64,000 bases of DNA, taken from the NCBI GenBank assembly GCA_910585545.1, contig CAJUFN010000011.1, forward strand, positions 7,289 to 71,288, given 5' to 3'. The DNA comes from an uncultured Lachnospiraceae bacterium. Its GTDB lineage: Bacteria; Bacillota; Clostridia; Lachnospirales; Lachnospiraceae. This document shows, one piece after another, positions 8,204 to 15,863 of the stretch. The position numbers and the translations under genes are program-made. Positions within the stretch are counted from its first letter, which is position 1; each line of letters begins with the position of its first letter. The notes beneath the pieces are model-generated. The model saw nothing but the letters and a program-made list of their open reading frames with translations, was not told the DNA's origin and ran no database searches.

Positions 8204-8229
8204 CTCCCAATGTATCAGGGAGTATCGTT
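8194..8229. terminator. Bidirectional terminator
   Basis: Stem AAACGATA-ACTCCC / GGGAGT-ATCGTTT with loop AATGTATCA and T-run on the plus side, A-run on the other. It serves the rightward genes and the leftward GNAT gene, whose last codons it overlaps. Confidence 0.75.
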
Positions 8230-8670
8230 TTTTATCATAATAAAATTTGTAAGAAAAGTTTTCTGTCGTTCTACTTTCTGTTCTTTTATAACCTTATATC
8301 CCCTTTTTTCAAAAAATGGTTTTGCAGTAATAGAGGCATGAGTAATAATATTCCCTTGAACTGCTGCCTCCAACTGATTGCATATAACGGTAGCAACTCC
8401 TTTACCCTGATAATCCGAATGAACGAATAAACGGTTAAGATAACCTGTCTTATCGATATCTCCGAATCCTATAATGATACCTGCATCAACCGCAACAACG
8501 CTAAAATGCTCTTGAAGTGATTGGTTCCATTTTTCCAAATCTACCTGCCCGGTTGCCCATGCATCTAATTGTTCTTTTGTATAATCTTTTGCGTTTACAG
8601 TATGAACTGTATTATAAAAAAGTTCGGTTAATTCTTTGCAATCTGTTGTTTGATATTCTCTGATAATCAT
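8215..8670 (-). CDS. GNAT-family N-acetyltransferase
   Basis: A 151-residue cytosolic acyl-CoA-dependent transferase. The acetyl-CoA loop is visible as LFVHSDYQGKGVATVICNQL near residue 80, followed by the fourth-motif segment AKPFFEKRGYKV. It starts 20 bases after the stop of the nucleotidyltransferase on the same strand, so the two probably form an operon. The acceptor substrate is unknown; small-molecule detoxification is a usual role but unproven. Confidence 0.85.
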   Translation of the reverse strand: MIIREYQTTDCKELTELFYNTVHTVNAKDYTKEQLDAWATGQVDLEKWNQSLQEHFSVVAVDAGIIIGFGDIDKTGYLNRLFVHSDYQGKGVATVICNQLEAAVQGNIITHASITAKPFFEKRGYKVIKEQKVERQKTFLTNFIMIKNDTP

Positions 8671-8690
8671 TTTAAAATTCTTTTTTCTTT

Positions 8691-9554
8691 CTATATGATA
8701 TTAAGGTTTCTCCAAATCGATGTTTGTTTTGTATTTATCATCAATTGATTTTGCTTTTTTTGCTCTCGAATTTCTATAAGTGTTGTATCAAAAGGCGACT
8801 GATATAGGTTCCTGAAAAGATTGGTACCTTTGGTTGGGGAGTAAGATATAGGTGTGGGACACCACATATGATGGAAAGATGTTGAAGTGTCAATACTATT
8901 GTCTTTAAAAAAACCATATTTTTGACATACCTCCTGGACGGTTTGCGCAAAGATAGACCTAGAATGGACATTTGGGTCATCGTTATTATTTTTTTTCTTA
9001 AGATATAATTTTCGCATGTCATTCTGTAAAGAATTTTTCTTAATCCAGTTAATCTTCTTTGTTAGCATATAAAAGCTCATTGCCTGTTCGCACCATGTAT
9101 AGCTTCCCGTTGCTTTATTGAAGTGAATATATTCTTGATGAGATTTATTCTCATCATCGGTATATGTATTTACAATAGCAAAATCACAGCTATGGATTAT
9201 ACAAGAGTTTCTCCTGTTTTTTTTCTTAATTGTCAGAACACGCGTTGAATCTTCAGGAGTATCATAACCATATTTAACACAAACCTTACCTATCGCATTC
9301 TGAAGCATATTTTTCAGTTCTTTTGGTTTAAGCCTGTTATCATTCACTTCAATATTAAAATCAAAGTCATATCCTATGTTTGATTTCTTATCATAGGTAA
9401 TCATGTTTCTTTTGTAACTTCCTATAACATTAAATCTAAATGAGAAGTCTTGGCGTAATAAGTTTTGAGTGTCTTTGAGTATATTCAGAATATCTCGATA
9501 AGCCTTCTGTACCTCTGAATTTTTCTTGGAAATGTAATGAAAATCATGTTGCAT
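8691..9554 (-). CDS. Pol-beta-superfamily nucleotidyltransferase
   Basis: A 287-residue protein with FNVIGSYKRN near residue 43, then GYDFDFNIEV about 12 residues later and a third acidic position CDFAIV near 125: the Gly-Ser plus Asp-x-Asp and third Asp of nucleotidyltransferases. The usual Thr after GS is not obvious, so it is divergent. I use the ATG at 9554 because AAAGGAG lies just upstream; the frame extends 14 codons further without one. It is followed by a GNAT gene. It could modify a small molecule, tRNA or protein, or be a CD-NTase-like signalling enzyme, but no cyclic-nucleotide effector gene is adjacent. Confidence 0.7.
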   Translation of the reverse strand: MQHDFHYISKKNSEVQKAYRDILNILKDTQNLLRQDFSFRFNVIGSYKRNMITYDKKSNIGYDFDFNIEVNDNRLKPKELKNMLQNAIGKVCVKYGYDTPEDSTRVLTIKKKNRRNSCIIHSCDFAIVNTYTDDENKSHQEYIHFNKATGSYTWCEQAMSFYMLTKKINWIKKNSLQNDMRKLYLKKKNNNDDPNVHSRSIFAQTVQEVCQKYGFFKDNSIDTSTSFHHMWCPTPISYSPTKGTNLFRNLYQSPFDTTLIEIREQKKQNQLMINTKQTSIWRNLNII

Positions 9555-9599
9555 CGTTTTGTTCTCCTTTTCGTTTATTCCAAACCACCCACCCATTTA

Positions 9600-9967
9600 A
9601 TATTGCTTGATTAAATCATTATATAATACCACTTATAAAATAATAGTCAATAGATTATAAAAAAATAAAGCATCTTCTTGGCACAATATTATAGATTTAA
9701 GAAAATGAAAATATCTATAGGTTCTTTTATTTTATCTAAAATAGATGAGAAAACACAAAACCAAGCCAGATATAAAGGGGGAATTACGAAAAAGAAATAG
9801 TAATGATAATTATACTGATTTTATTATTTCCAATTTAGAAATCAGTTAAAAGATGGCGGTACTGTGAAATATAAAGCATTATTCTATAAAATTGCGAAAG
9901 TTCATTTGTTCATTTCAGAGGAAGAGGCTATAGAGATGCTGGAAAGCTGAATAAATAGTATTAACAT
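9600..9967. other. A/T-rich gap with decayed coding fragments
   Basis: No intact gene. Plus-strand fragments are readable: a 34-codon frame starting at 9747 (MRKHKTKPD...), and from about 9864 a frame VKYKALFYKIAKVHLF...EAIEMLES ending at 9950. They look like remains of one or more lost genes; I do not recognise the family. Confidence 0.4.
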
Positions 9968-9968
9968 A

Positions 9969-10029
9969 AATAACACTGACTATATTTGATGCTTATATGT
10001 GCAAAATATAGACAGTGTTATTTGTTTTT
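9969..10029. terminator. Long hairpin terminator
   Basis: AATAACACTG-ACTATATTT pairs with AAATATAG-ACAGTGTTATT, then TGTTTTTC. It is strongest on the plus strand (ending the decayed fragment) but also lies 50 bases beyond the leftward hcp stop and could serve both. Confidence 0.7.
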
Positions 10030-10079
10030 CGGTATTCTCAAATATAGTGTTTTAAAGGAGTGCGGTTCTTGCGAAGTAG

Positions 10080-11681
10080 CTATCCAAGAATTCTTTTAAG
10101 GTCTTCCTGGGGAGTTGTAATAGGTGCGATATTATATTTTTGTACAAGAAAATCTAATACATTTGGTGAAATAAATGCCGGTAAGGATGGACCAAGCAAA
10201 ATATTTTTTATGCCAAGATGAAGGAGCGTAAGCAGGATGCAAACGGCTTTTTGTTCATACCAGGAAAGAATCATTGACAAAGGCAGGTCATTTACATCAC
10301 AATCAAAAGCTTCTGATAGAGCAATCGCAATTTTTATGGCGCTGTAGGCATCGTTGCACTGACCCATATCCATTATGCGAGGCAGTCCGCTGATGGAGCC
10401 AAGATCAAGGTCATTGAAACGGTATTTTCCACAGGCGAGAGTCAGGATAATGCTGTCTCTAGGTGTTTCCTTTACAAATTCCGTATAGTAATTACGTCCA
10501 GGTCTTGCCCCATCGCAGCCGCCCACCAGGAAGAAATGTTGGATTGCTCCTGACTTAACTGCATCTACTACCTTATCAGCAACTGATAAAACTGCATTGT
10601 GTGCAAAACCGGTCGTGACGGTTTCTCCACCATTGATGCCATGAAAAAGCATCTTTTCGGGATACCCGCCAAGTGCGAGTGCTTTTTCAATCACAGGAGT
10701 AAAATCTTTGTCTTCTCCGATATGAATTAGTTCTGGATAGGAAACTGCTGCAGTTGTAAATACACGATCGGCGTAGCTTTCTTTTGGCGGCATCAGGCAG
10801 TTTGTCGTAAAAAGGAATGGTGCCGGAACATCTGCAAATTCTTTCTGCTGGTTTTGCCATGCAGTACCAAAATTACCTTTTAGATGCGGATATTTTTTTA
10901 GTTCAGGATAGCCGTGTGCAGGAAGCATTTCCCCATGCGTGTAAATGTTGATACCTTTGTTTTGCGTTTGTTCTAAAAGTTGTTTTAAATCATACAGGTC
11001 GTGACCGGATATGACGATAAAAGGACCTTTTTCAATGTTTAAAGTTACTTCTGTCGGTATGGGATTGCCATAGGTTTCCGTGTTGGCATGATCAAGCAGC
11101 TCCATACATTTCAGATTGATTGCTCCGACTTCCATGACGATAGGAAGAAGTTCATCCATTCCCCAAGTATCCATGCCGATGGCAGAAAGTGCCTTGTAGA
11201 AAAATTTGTTGACTTCCATATCTGTGTAGCCTAATATAGCAGCATGATAGGCATACGCGGCAATGCCTCGGATTCCGAAGAGAATAAGGGACTTAAGTGA
11301 ACGAATATCTTCATTGGAAGTCCAGAGCTTTTGCATATCGTAGTTGTCGTTTGTGTTACATACCGATGAACATTCATGGCAAAGAGAATTTAGTTTTCGC
11401 TTCTCGTATTCCACGCGTCGAATCAAGTCTGTAAGTGTATCATTGTTGAAGTTTACATTAGTTATCGTTGCAAATAATCCTTCTAAAACAATGTTATCCA
11501 TAGAGTTAGAAATCTTATCTTCATTTTCGTTTGCGGCTTGGGCAAGTCCTACCAAAGCCCCTGTGAGTTTATCTTGAAGGTTGGCGGTATCTGCCTTTTT
11601 TCCACATACTCCGGCAGCCCCTGTACAACCTTTGCATCCAGCTGTTTGTTCACATTGAAAACAGAACATTTTATTTTCCAT
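10080..11681 (-). CDS. hcp: Hybrid-cluster protein (hydroxylamine reductase / NO-stress enzyme)
   Basis: A 533-residue cytosolic iron-sulfur protein that reduces hydroxylamine in vitro and is linked to nitric-oxide and nitrite stress in anaerobes. The N-terminal cluster motif is clear (MFCFQCEQTAGCKGC, then GVCGK), and hybrid-cluster ligands appear in later segments such as HGINGGET, GGCDGARPGR and LACGKYRFN. Length is normal for the family. The ATG has GGAGGAAAT upstream. It diverges from a Crp/Fnr-type gene across a 100-base gap containing a perfect palindrome, and its own promoter lacks a good -35, which suggests activation by that regulator. Confidence 0.95.
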   Translation of the reverse strand: MENKMFCFQCEQTAGCKGCTGAAGVCGKKADTANLQDKLTGALVGLAQAANENEDKISNSMDNIVLEGLFATITNVNFNNDTLTDLIRRVEYEKRKLNSLCHECSSVCNTNDNYDMQKLWTSNEDIRSLKSLILFGIRGIAAYAYHAAILGYTDMEVNKFFYKALSAIGMDTWGMDELLPIVMEVGAINLKCMELLDHANTETYGNPIPTEVTLNIEKGPFIVISGHDLYDLKQLLEQTQNKGINIYTHGEMLPAHGYPELKKYPHLKGNFGTAWQNQQKEFADVPAPFLFTTNCLMPPKESYADRVFTTAAVSYPELIHIGEDKDFTPVIEKALALGGYPEKMLFHGINGGETVTTGFAHNAVLSVADKVVDAVKSGAIQHFFLVGGCDGARPGRNYYTEFVKETPRDSIILTLACGKYRFNDLDLGSISGLPRIMDMGQCNDAYSAIKIAIALSEAFDCDVNDLPLSMILSWYEQKAVCILLTLLHLGIKNILLGPSLPAFISPNVLDFLVQKYNIAPITTPQEDLKRILG

Positions 11682-11709
11682 AGCTATTTCCTCCTAATTG
11701 ATTGTTTCA

Positions 11710-11767
11710 TTGACTTACTGGATTTAGCATAGTACAATACAAACAAAAAGTATGTTGAAATTTCAAC
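11710..11767. promoter_or_regulatory. Divergent promoters and 14-bp palindromic operator between hcp and its regulator
   Basis: Plus strand: TTGACT (11710-11715), 17 bases, TACAAT (11733-11738), a strong promoter for the regulator. The perfect palindrome GTTGAAATTTCAAC (11754-11767) lies just after that start, a repressor position. Minus strand: a TATGCT -10 at 11732-11727 would start hcp near 11720 with no -35, placing the palindrome centre at about -40.5, the class II activator position of Crp/Fnr proteins. Confidence 0.65.
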
Positions 11768-11781
11768 AAATGGAGAACTTT

Positions 11782-12456
11782 ATGGAAAAATATTTTCAGA
11801 TATTAAGAAGATGCCCATTGTTTCAGGGGATTACAGAGAATGAGCTTTTGGTTATGCTAGAATGTCTTGGTGCAAGAGTGATTCCGTTTCGAAAAAAGGA
11901 AACAATTATAGCCGAGGGGCAATCGGCAAAGTATATCGGAATTATATTGAAGGGTTCAGCACAGATCATACAGGTGGACTATTTTGGGAAAAGGAGTATC
12001 GTTGCCGGCATGGAAGTTTCGGAATTGTTCGGGGAATCTTTTGCCTGTGCAGGTATAAAATCGATTCCGATAGATGTAGTTGCAGCGGAAGATACGGAGG
12101 TCATGCTGATAGATTGTTTGCGGCTCACTCATTCCTGCAGTAATTCTTGCGCTTTTCATCAACAGACGATTTACAATTTGTTGAAAGTCATGGCAACAAA
12201 AAATCTTATATTTCACCAGAAAATAGAGATTACTTCTAAGCGTACAACGAGAGAAAAACTGATGACTTATCTTTTGCTGCAGGTGAAGAAAAATGATAGC
12301 GTTAGTTTTGAAATTCCCTATAACAGGCAGGAACTCGCAGATTATCTTGGAGTTGAAAGAAGTGGATTGTCTGTTGAAATCAGTAAATTATGCAGACAGG
12401 GGTTGATTGAGGCAGATAAAAAGAAATTCAAAATTCTCAAAGAAATCGAAGAATAA
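11782..12456 (+). CDS. Crp/Fnr-family transcriptional regulator, probable regulator of hcp
   Basis: About 224 residues. The N-terminal cyclic-nucleotide-binding-like domain spans residues 10-130 (FRKKETIIAEGQSAKYIGIILKG; VSELFGESFA), and a C-terminal winged helix follows (YNRQELADYLGVERSGLSVEI). Cysteines occur at CLRLTHSCSNSCAFHQ, so a metal, haem or thiol sensor role is conceivable. GGAG at 11772-11775 selects the ATG at 11782 over the one at 11752, which lies inside the operator palindrome. Placement suggests it represses itself and activates hcp, like HcpR proteins. Confidence 0.88.
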   Translation: MEKYFQILRRCPLFQGITENELLVMLECLGARVIPFRKKETIIAEGQSAKYIGIILKGSAQIIQVDYFGKRSIVAGMEVSELFGESFACAGIKSIPIDVVAAEDTEVMLIDCLRLTHSCSNSCAFHQQTIYNLLKVMATKNLIFHQKIEITSKRTTREKLMTYLLLQVKKNDSVSFEIPYNRQELADYLGVERSGLSVEISKLCRQGLIEADKKKFKILKEIEE

Positions 12457-12545
12457 GAAGAGAATGAAGATAGAACAGTTCATAGTGGACAAAGATAGCG
12501 ATAGAATCGTAAAAATCAGTGCATACTATTTCTGAGGTGAATGAA

Positions 12546-12725
12546 ATGTTAAAGAATGAAGAACTTCCAATCGGATTTACAATGCATCTGGCACAGAATC
12601 AGAAAGCTATGACAGAGTTTGCAAAGATGTCAGAGGATGAACAAAGAAACGTAGTAGAAAATGCGAGGGACATGGAGTCTTATGAGGCAATGAAGAGCTA
12701 TGTGGATAATGGATTTGTGAAATGA
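12546..12725 (+). CDS. Small conserved-looking protein of unknown function
   Basis: A 59-residue acidic protein (MLKNEELPIGFTMHLAQNQK...; FAKMSEDEQRNVVENARD...). GAGGTG six bases upstream selects the ATG at 12546; the frame opens earlier at a GTG. It resembles small Clostridial proteins with an IGFTMALA segment and a helix ending in an SEEEK-type turn, which I know only as hypothetical. It is 89 bases after the Crp/Fnr gene and before a hairpin, so it may share that transcript. Confidence 0.6.
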   Translation: MLKNEELPIGFTMHLAQNQKAMTEFAKMSEDEQRNVVENARDMESYEAMKSYVDNGFVK

Positions 12726-12727
12726 TG

Positions 12728-12766
12728 AGAGAACCGCGCTTGAGAGTAATCTTGGGGCGGTTCTCT
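12728..12766 (+). terminator. Probable terminator
   Basis: Ten-pair stem AGAGAACCGC / GCGGTTCTCT with an irregular loop, directly after the small-protein stop. The T-run is poor, so efficiency is uncertain. Confidence 0.5.
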
Positions 12767-13035
12767 TGATATATGAATAATGAAAATAGAGATTAAAACA
12801 TTTACTTTCTATAGATTCAGTAATAATATAAGAGTATGCGATAGAGAATGATTTGGAAAGAAAACTAGGAGAAAATATATGGGAGAAAAGAGAATTCTTT
12901 ATCATGGAAACCAAATAGAAATGTTTGAAAGAAGTTAGAAAAAGTAATCTTCAAGGATAAATCTCTATAGCAACAACGAGTTGCTTTTCAATTTGATATG
13001 ATAAGTATACAATGTTTATGGAGGTGATAAGTTAT
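12767..13035. other. Gap with a short N-terminal gene fragment
   Basis: Bases 12879-12938 hold a 19-codon frame with AGGAGA upstream, MGEKRILYHGNQIEMFERS, then stop. ILYHG near the N-terminus is how DUF3990-type proteins begin, so this may be a truncated relic. TATGATAAGTATACAAT before 13012 probably carries the promoter of the next gene. Nothing else is recognisable. Confidence 0.35.
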
Positions 13036-13485
13036 ATGGAAACAAAAAATGTTATATTAGAGTTAAGAAATAATGCCGGATTATCGCAAGATGAACTTGC
13101 AGAAAAAGTATGTGTCACTCGTCAAGCTGTATCTCGTTGGGAAAATGGTGAAACTGTACCAAATACAGAAACCTTGAAATTGTTATCAAAATTCTTTGAT
13201 GTTTCTATCAATACACTTTTGGGTTCGCCAAGGAAATTGATTTGTCAATGTTGTGGCATGCCCCTTGATGATTCTTCTATTAGTAAAGAAATAGATGGAA
13301 CTTTTAATGAGGAATATTGTAAATGGTGTTATGCAGATGGGAATTTTACTTACACAGATATGGATACACTGACTGATTTTTGCGCAGAACATATGGCAAA
13401 TGAAAATTGGTCTTCAGAACAGGTACGAGCATATATGAAAGAAATGCTTCCAAAATTAAATTATTGGAATCAATCAAACAAATAG
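13036..13485 (+). CDS. XRE-family regulator with C-terminal zinc ribbon
   Basis: A 149-residue protein. Residues 5-60 are a Cro/C1 helix-turn-helix (LRNNAGLSQDELAEKVCVTR; AVSRWENGE). A ribbon follows with CQCCGMPL near residue 73 and EYCKWCYADG near 97, matching the putative zinc-ribbon domain often found alone or fused to such regulators. GGAGGTGA at 13019-13026 selects the ATG at 13036. Ten bases separate it from the GyrI-like gene, suggesting an operon in which a small molecule or metal is sensed. Confidence 0.85.
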   Translation: METKNVILELRNNAGLSQDELAEKVCVTRQAVSRWENGETVPNTETLKLLSKFFDVSINTLLGSPRKLICQCCGMPLDDSSISKEIDGTFNEEYCKWCYADGNFTYTDMDTLTDFCAEHMANENWSSEQVRAYMKEMLPKLNYWNQSNK

Positions 13486-13495
13486 GAGAGAAATT

Positions 13496-14128
13496 ATGGC
13501 ATTTGATTACAAAAAGGAATACAAAGAATTTTATATGCCAAAGAATAAGCCGGGAATTGTCACCGTGCCGAGTATGAATTACATAGCAGTGCGCGGGCAA
13601 GGAGATCCGAATGCAGAGGATGGAGAGTACAAGCAATCAATAGGGCTTTTGTATGGTATCGCATTCACCATCAAGATGAGCAAAAAAGGCACTCATCAGA
13701 TTGATGGATATTTTGATTATGTAGTTCCGCCACTGGAAGGTTTTTGGTGGCAGGAGAACATTGCAGGAATTGATTATGCGCATAAAGAAAATTTCAAGTG
13801 GATTTCCGTCATTCGTCTGCCGGATTTTGTGACAAGAGAGGATTTTGAGTGGGCCGTTGAAGAAGCGACAAAGAAAAAGAAAGCCGATTTTTCTAAGGTT
13901 GAATTTTTGACATATGATGAGGGGTTATGCGTTCAGTGTATGCATATTGGTTCTTATGATGATGAACCTGCTACCGTTGTACTTATGCACGAATATATGG
14001 AGAAGGAAGGATATGTCCTTGATATTACGGATAGGCGTTTGCATCATGAAATTTATCTCAGCGATGCAAGGCGGGTCGCTCCTGAAAAGTTGAAAACGGT
14101 AATAAGACATCCGATAAGGAAAGCATAA
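13496..14128 (+). CDS. GyrI-like small-molecule-binding domain protein
   Basis: A 210-residue cytosolic protein of the GyrI/SbmC superfamily: VTVPSMNYIAVRGQGDPN near residue 22, a long middle with GFWW and DFVTREDFEWAVEEA, and the C-terminal LHHEIYLSDARRVAPEKLKT. Such domains bind amphipathic small molecules or modulate DNA gyrase. GGAGAG precedes the ATG. It follows the HTH/zinc-ribbon gene by ten bases and precedes the retron RNA by about 75 bases; nothing indicates it is the retron effector. Confidence 0.85.
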   Translation: MAFDYKKEYKEFYMPKNKPGIVTVPSMNYIAVRGQGDPNAEDGEYKQSIGLLYGIAFTIKMSKKGTHQIDGYFDYVVPPLEGFWWQENIAGIDYAHKENFKWISVIRLPDFVTREDFEWAVEEATKKKKADFSKVEFLTYDEGLCVQCMHIGSYDDEPATVVLMHEYMEKEGYVLDITDRRLHHEIYLSDARRVAPEKLKTVIRHPIRKA

Positions 14129-14189
14129 ATATAAAACAGAAAGATTAATCTTACGTGCCAGGAAGAATATTTTAAAACAATGAAAAATG

Positions 14190-14198
14190 TGCTATACT
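14190..14198 (+). promoter_or_regulatory. Extended -10 promoter of the retron RNA
   Basis: TG-C-TATACT, an extended -10 element without a convincing -35. The expected start, about seven bases downstream, falls at 14205, exactly where the a1 arm of the retron RNA begins. Confidence 0.6.
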
Positions 14199-14204
14199 GA
14201 GTGA

Positions 14205-14403
14205 ACAGGGGCAATAGCAGAATCAGTTGTTTTATTCTGAATGTAATGAAGAACTGACTGGGCGGCGAGTCGCCGTCCGGAAAATAGTTTGAGGATATAA
14301 GACTTTCAGATGTTCCGAGGCACATCCGCACACTTCGTGTGCATAAGGCAAAGCCTTGTGCATCTTTACATCTTACAGGATCTCCTTATTGTATTGCCCT
14401 TGT
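14205..14403 (+). ncRNA. Retron msr-msd non-coding RNA (predicted)
   Basis: The outer arms pair as in retrons: a1 ACAGGGGCAATA (14205-14216) with a2 TATTGCCCTTGT (14392-14403), 12 pairs including one G-U, extendable by two more. TAGC follows a1 directly, with the candidate branching guanosine at 14217. The first msr hairpin is CAGAAT (14218-14223) / ATTCTG (14234-14239) with a GTTGTTTT-containing loop like that of known msr loops. A G/C-rich hairpin CGGCG-AGT-CGCCG lies near 14263-14275. The msd part holds AGATGT (14308-14313) / ACATCT (14368-14373) enclosing a 10-pair hairpin TGCATAAGGC-AAA-GCCTTGTGCA (14340-14362) and an alternative GCACAC-TTC-GTGTGC (14328-14342). Exact DNA boundaries need experiment. 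Confidence 0.75.
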
Positions 14404-14428
14404 TTCAAAGGAAGGGAGTATACATGTC

Positions 14429-15445
14429 GTGTCAAGCAATGAACTTTGGAAATATTGCACACCAGAGCAGGTGAAGATCACATTGCATTCTTTTGATTTG
14501 CTTTCAGGGATTGGATTGAATGAAGAAAAAGAGTTACCTTGTTTGTATGCAGTGAGTAATCATGCACAAGAGCATTATCATTCAGTGCAGATTCCGAAAA
14601 AAAGCGGGGGAACACGCAGACTTTTGGTGCCGGATTTCTTGTTATCTACGATTCAGAGAAATATTTTGCACCATGTGCTCTTTGAAGTTTCTGTTTCAAA
14701 GTATGCGATGGCATATAAAAAGAAAAGTTCTGTGCTGGATAATGCAAGAGCGCATGTTGGAGCAGAACAGATTGTGAAATTGGATATTCAGGATTTTTTT
14801 GAAAATATTTCTTTTTTGCTTGTGTACCAGTATGCATTTCCGGCAACATATTTTCCGCCGGCAATTCGCAGAATGTTGACAGAAGTGTGTTGTTATAAAG
14901 ACTATTTGCCACAAGGAGCGTCTACGTCTCCGGCCATTTCGAACCTGGTGATGAAGCCTTTTGATGAGTATATGGGAAAATGGTGCGAGGAGAGGGAAAT
15001 TTGCTATACAAGATATTGTGATGATTTGACATTTTCCTGGAAGAGACTGAATGATACAGATATAAAAACGCTGATTGCAAAAGTACGCGCATTTCTGCGT
15101 GTATATGGCTTTGAACTGAATCATAAAAAGACAAGAATACTTAAGAAAAATATGCGTCAGAACGTGACTGGGATTGTAGTCAATGAGAAACCACAGGTGA
15201 GCCGAGAATATAGAAGAAAGTTACGACAAGAGATATATTATTGCCGTAAATATGGTGTAGAATCTCATTTGAGCCGAAAATATGCAAAATGCAATAAGGA
15301 TTTTGAGTACGGCAAGAATGGAAATGGCAAGCAGAAATATTTGCAGAGATTATTGGGAAAAATAAGTTATGTTTGTCTGATAAATCCAACTGAAACGGAA
15401 TTTCATAAAATCAGAGAAGAAGTGATGGGATGGATGCAGAAGTGA
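14429..15445 (+). CDS. Retron reverse transcriptase
   Basis: About 338 residues. Reverse-transcriptase motifs in order: IPKKSGGTRRLLVP, the retron-specific NAxxH (LDNARAH), KLDIQDFFENI with the first catalytic Asp, LPQGASTSPAISNLV, catalytic YCDD in YTRYCDDLTFS, NHKKTRIL, and the retron VTG motif (NVTGIVVN) with RREYRRKLRQEI-like text after it. The frame opens at 14339, inside the RNA hairpins; the GTG at 14429 follows GGGAG and lies beyond the a2 arm, so I use it. The enzyme would make a branched RNA-linked DNA from the RNA just upstream. No fused effector domain is visible, and neither neighbour is a known retron effector. Confidence 0.92.
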   Translation: MSSNELWKYCTPEQVKITLHSFDLLSGIGLNEEKELPCLYAVSNHAQEHYHSVQIPKKSGGTRRLLVPDFLLSTIQRNILHHVLFEVSVSKYAMAYKKKSSVLDNARAHVGAEQIVKLDIQDFFENISFLLVYQYAFPATYFPPAIRRMLTEVCCYKDYLPQGASTSPAISNLVMKPFDEYMGKWCEEREICYTRYCDDLTFSWKRLNDTDIKTLIAKVRAFLRVYGFELNHKKTRILKKNMRQNVTGIVVNEKPQVSREYRRKLRQEIYYCRKYGVESHLSRKYAKCNKDFEYGKNGNGKQKYLQRLLGKISYVCLINPTETEFHKIREEVMGWMQK

Positions 15446-15446
15446 A

Positions 15447-15501
15447 AAAAGAGACAATATCACAAGGAAAGTTGTTACACTTTTCGATGTTGTCTCTTTT
15501 C
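15447..15501 (+). terminator. Terminator after the retron
   Basis: Eleven-pair stem AAAAGAGACAA / TTGTCTCTTTT starting two bases after the reverse-transcriptase stop. It closes the retron transcript and separates it from the GIY-YIG gene. Confidence 0.75.
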
Positions 15502-15548
15502 TTGTGCCTGAGGCTATGTTATAATTTGACAGAGGGAAAGAAGGAAAG

Positions 15549-15800
15549 ATGAATTACACATATATCGTAGAGTGCAAAGATGGCACATTATATACCGGGT
15601 GGACAAACAATCTTGAAAAGCGGATCGCAGATCATAACAATGGCAGAGGTGCGAAATACACGAGGGCGAGGAATCCGGTTACACTTGTATATTATGAGAC
15701 ATTTGAAGTAAAACAAGAAGCGATGAAGCGTGAGTATGCAATCAAACACCTGAGTCGAAAAGAAAAAGAAAAATTGATAGAACAGTTTTCTATGCTTTGA
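15549..15800 (+). CDS. GIY-YIG domain protein, UPF0213/YhbQ type
   Basis: An 83-residue single-domain protein: YTYIVECKDGTLYTGWT carries the GIY-YIG-type strands, followed by LEKRIADHNNGRGAKYTR, and a conserved Glu in YYETFEVKQEA. The family is widespread in bacteria as a stand-alone, possibly DNA-nicking or repair-linked protein. It has its own promoter region after the retron terminator, so I treat it as independent of the retron. Confidence 0.88.
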   Translation: MNYTYIVECKDGTLYTGWTNNLEKRIADHNNGRGAKYTRARNPVTLVYYETFEVKQEAMKREYAIKHLSRKEKEKLIEQFSML

Positions 15801-15863
15801 AAAAATTCTCTCTATATAATAGAGTCTAAATTTATACGAAAATAAGGAAGGAATCGGAAAAAT

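Noticed and set aside
11754..11767. FNR box
   Set aside because: FNR sites have TTGAT-N4-ATCAA with six bases between the TTGA and TCAA halves; here there are four, so I only call it a palindrome.
14339..14428. Longer reverse-transcriptase start within the same frame
   Set aside because: This part overlaps the msd hairpins and the a2 arm of the predicted RNA and has no ribosome binding site; GTG 14429 follows GGGAG.
15549..15800. GIY-YIG gene as the retron effector
   Set aside because: It belongs to a widespread stand-alone family and is separated by a strong terminator; linkage alone is not enough.
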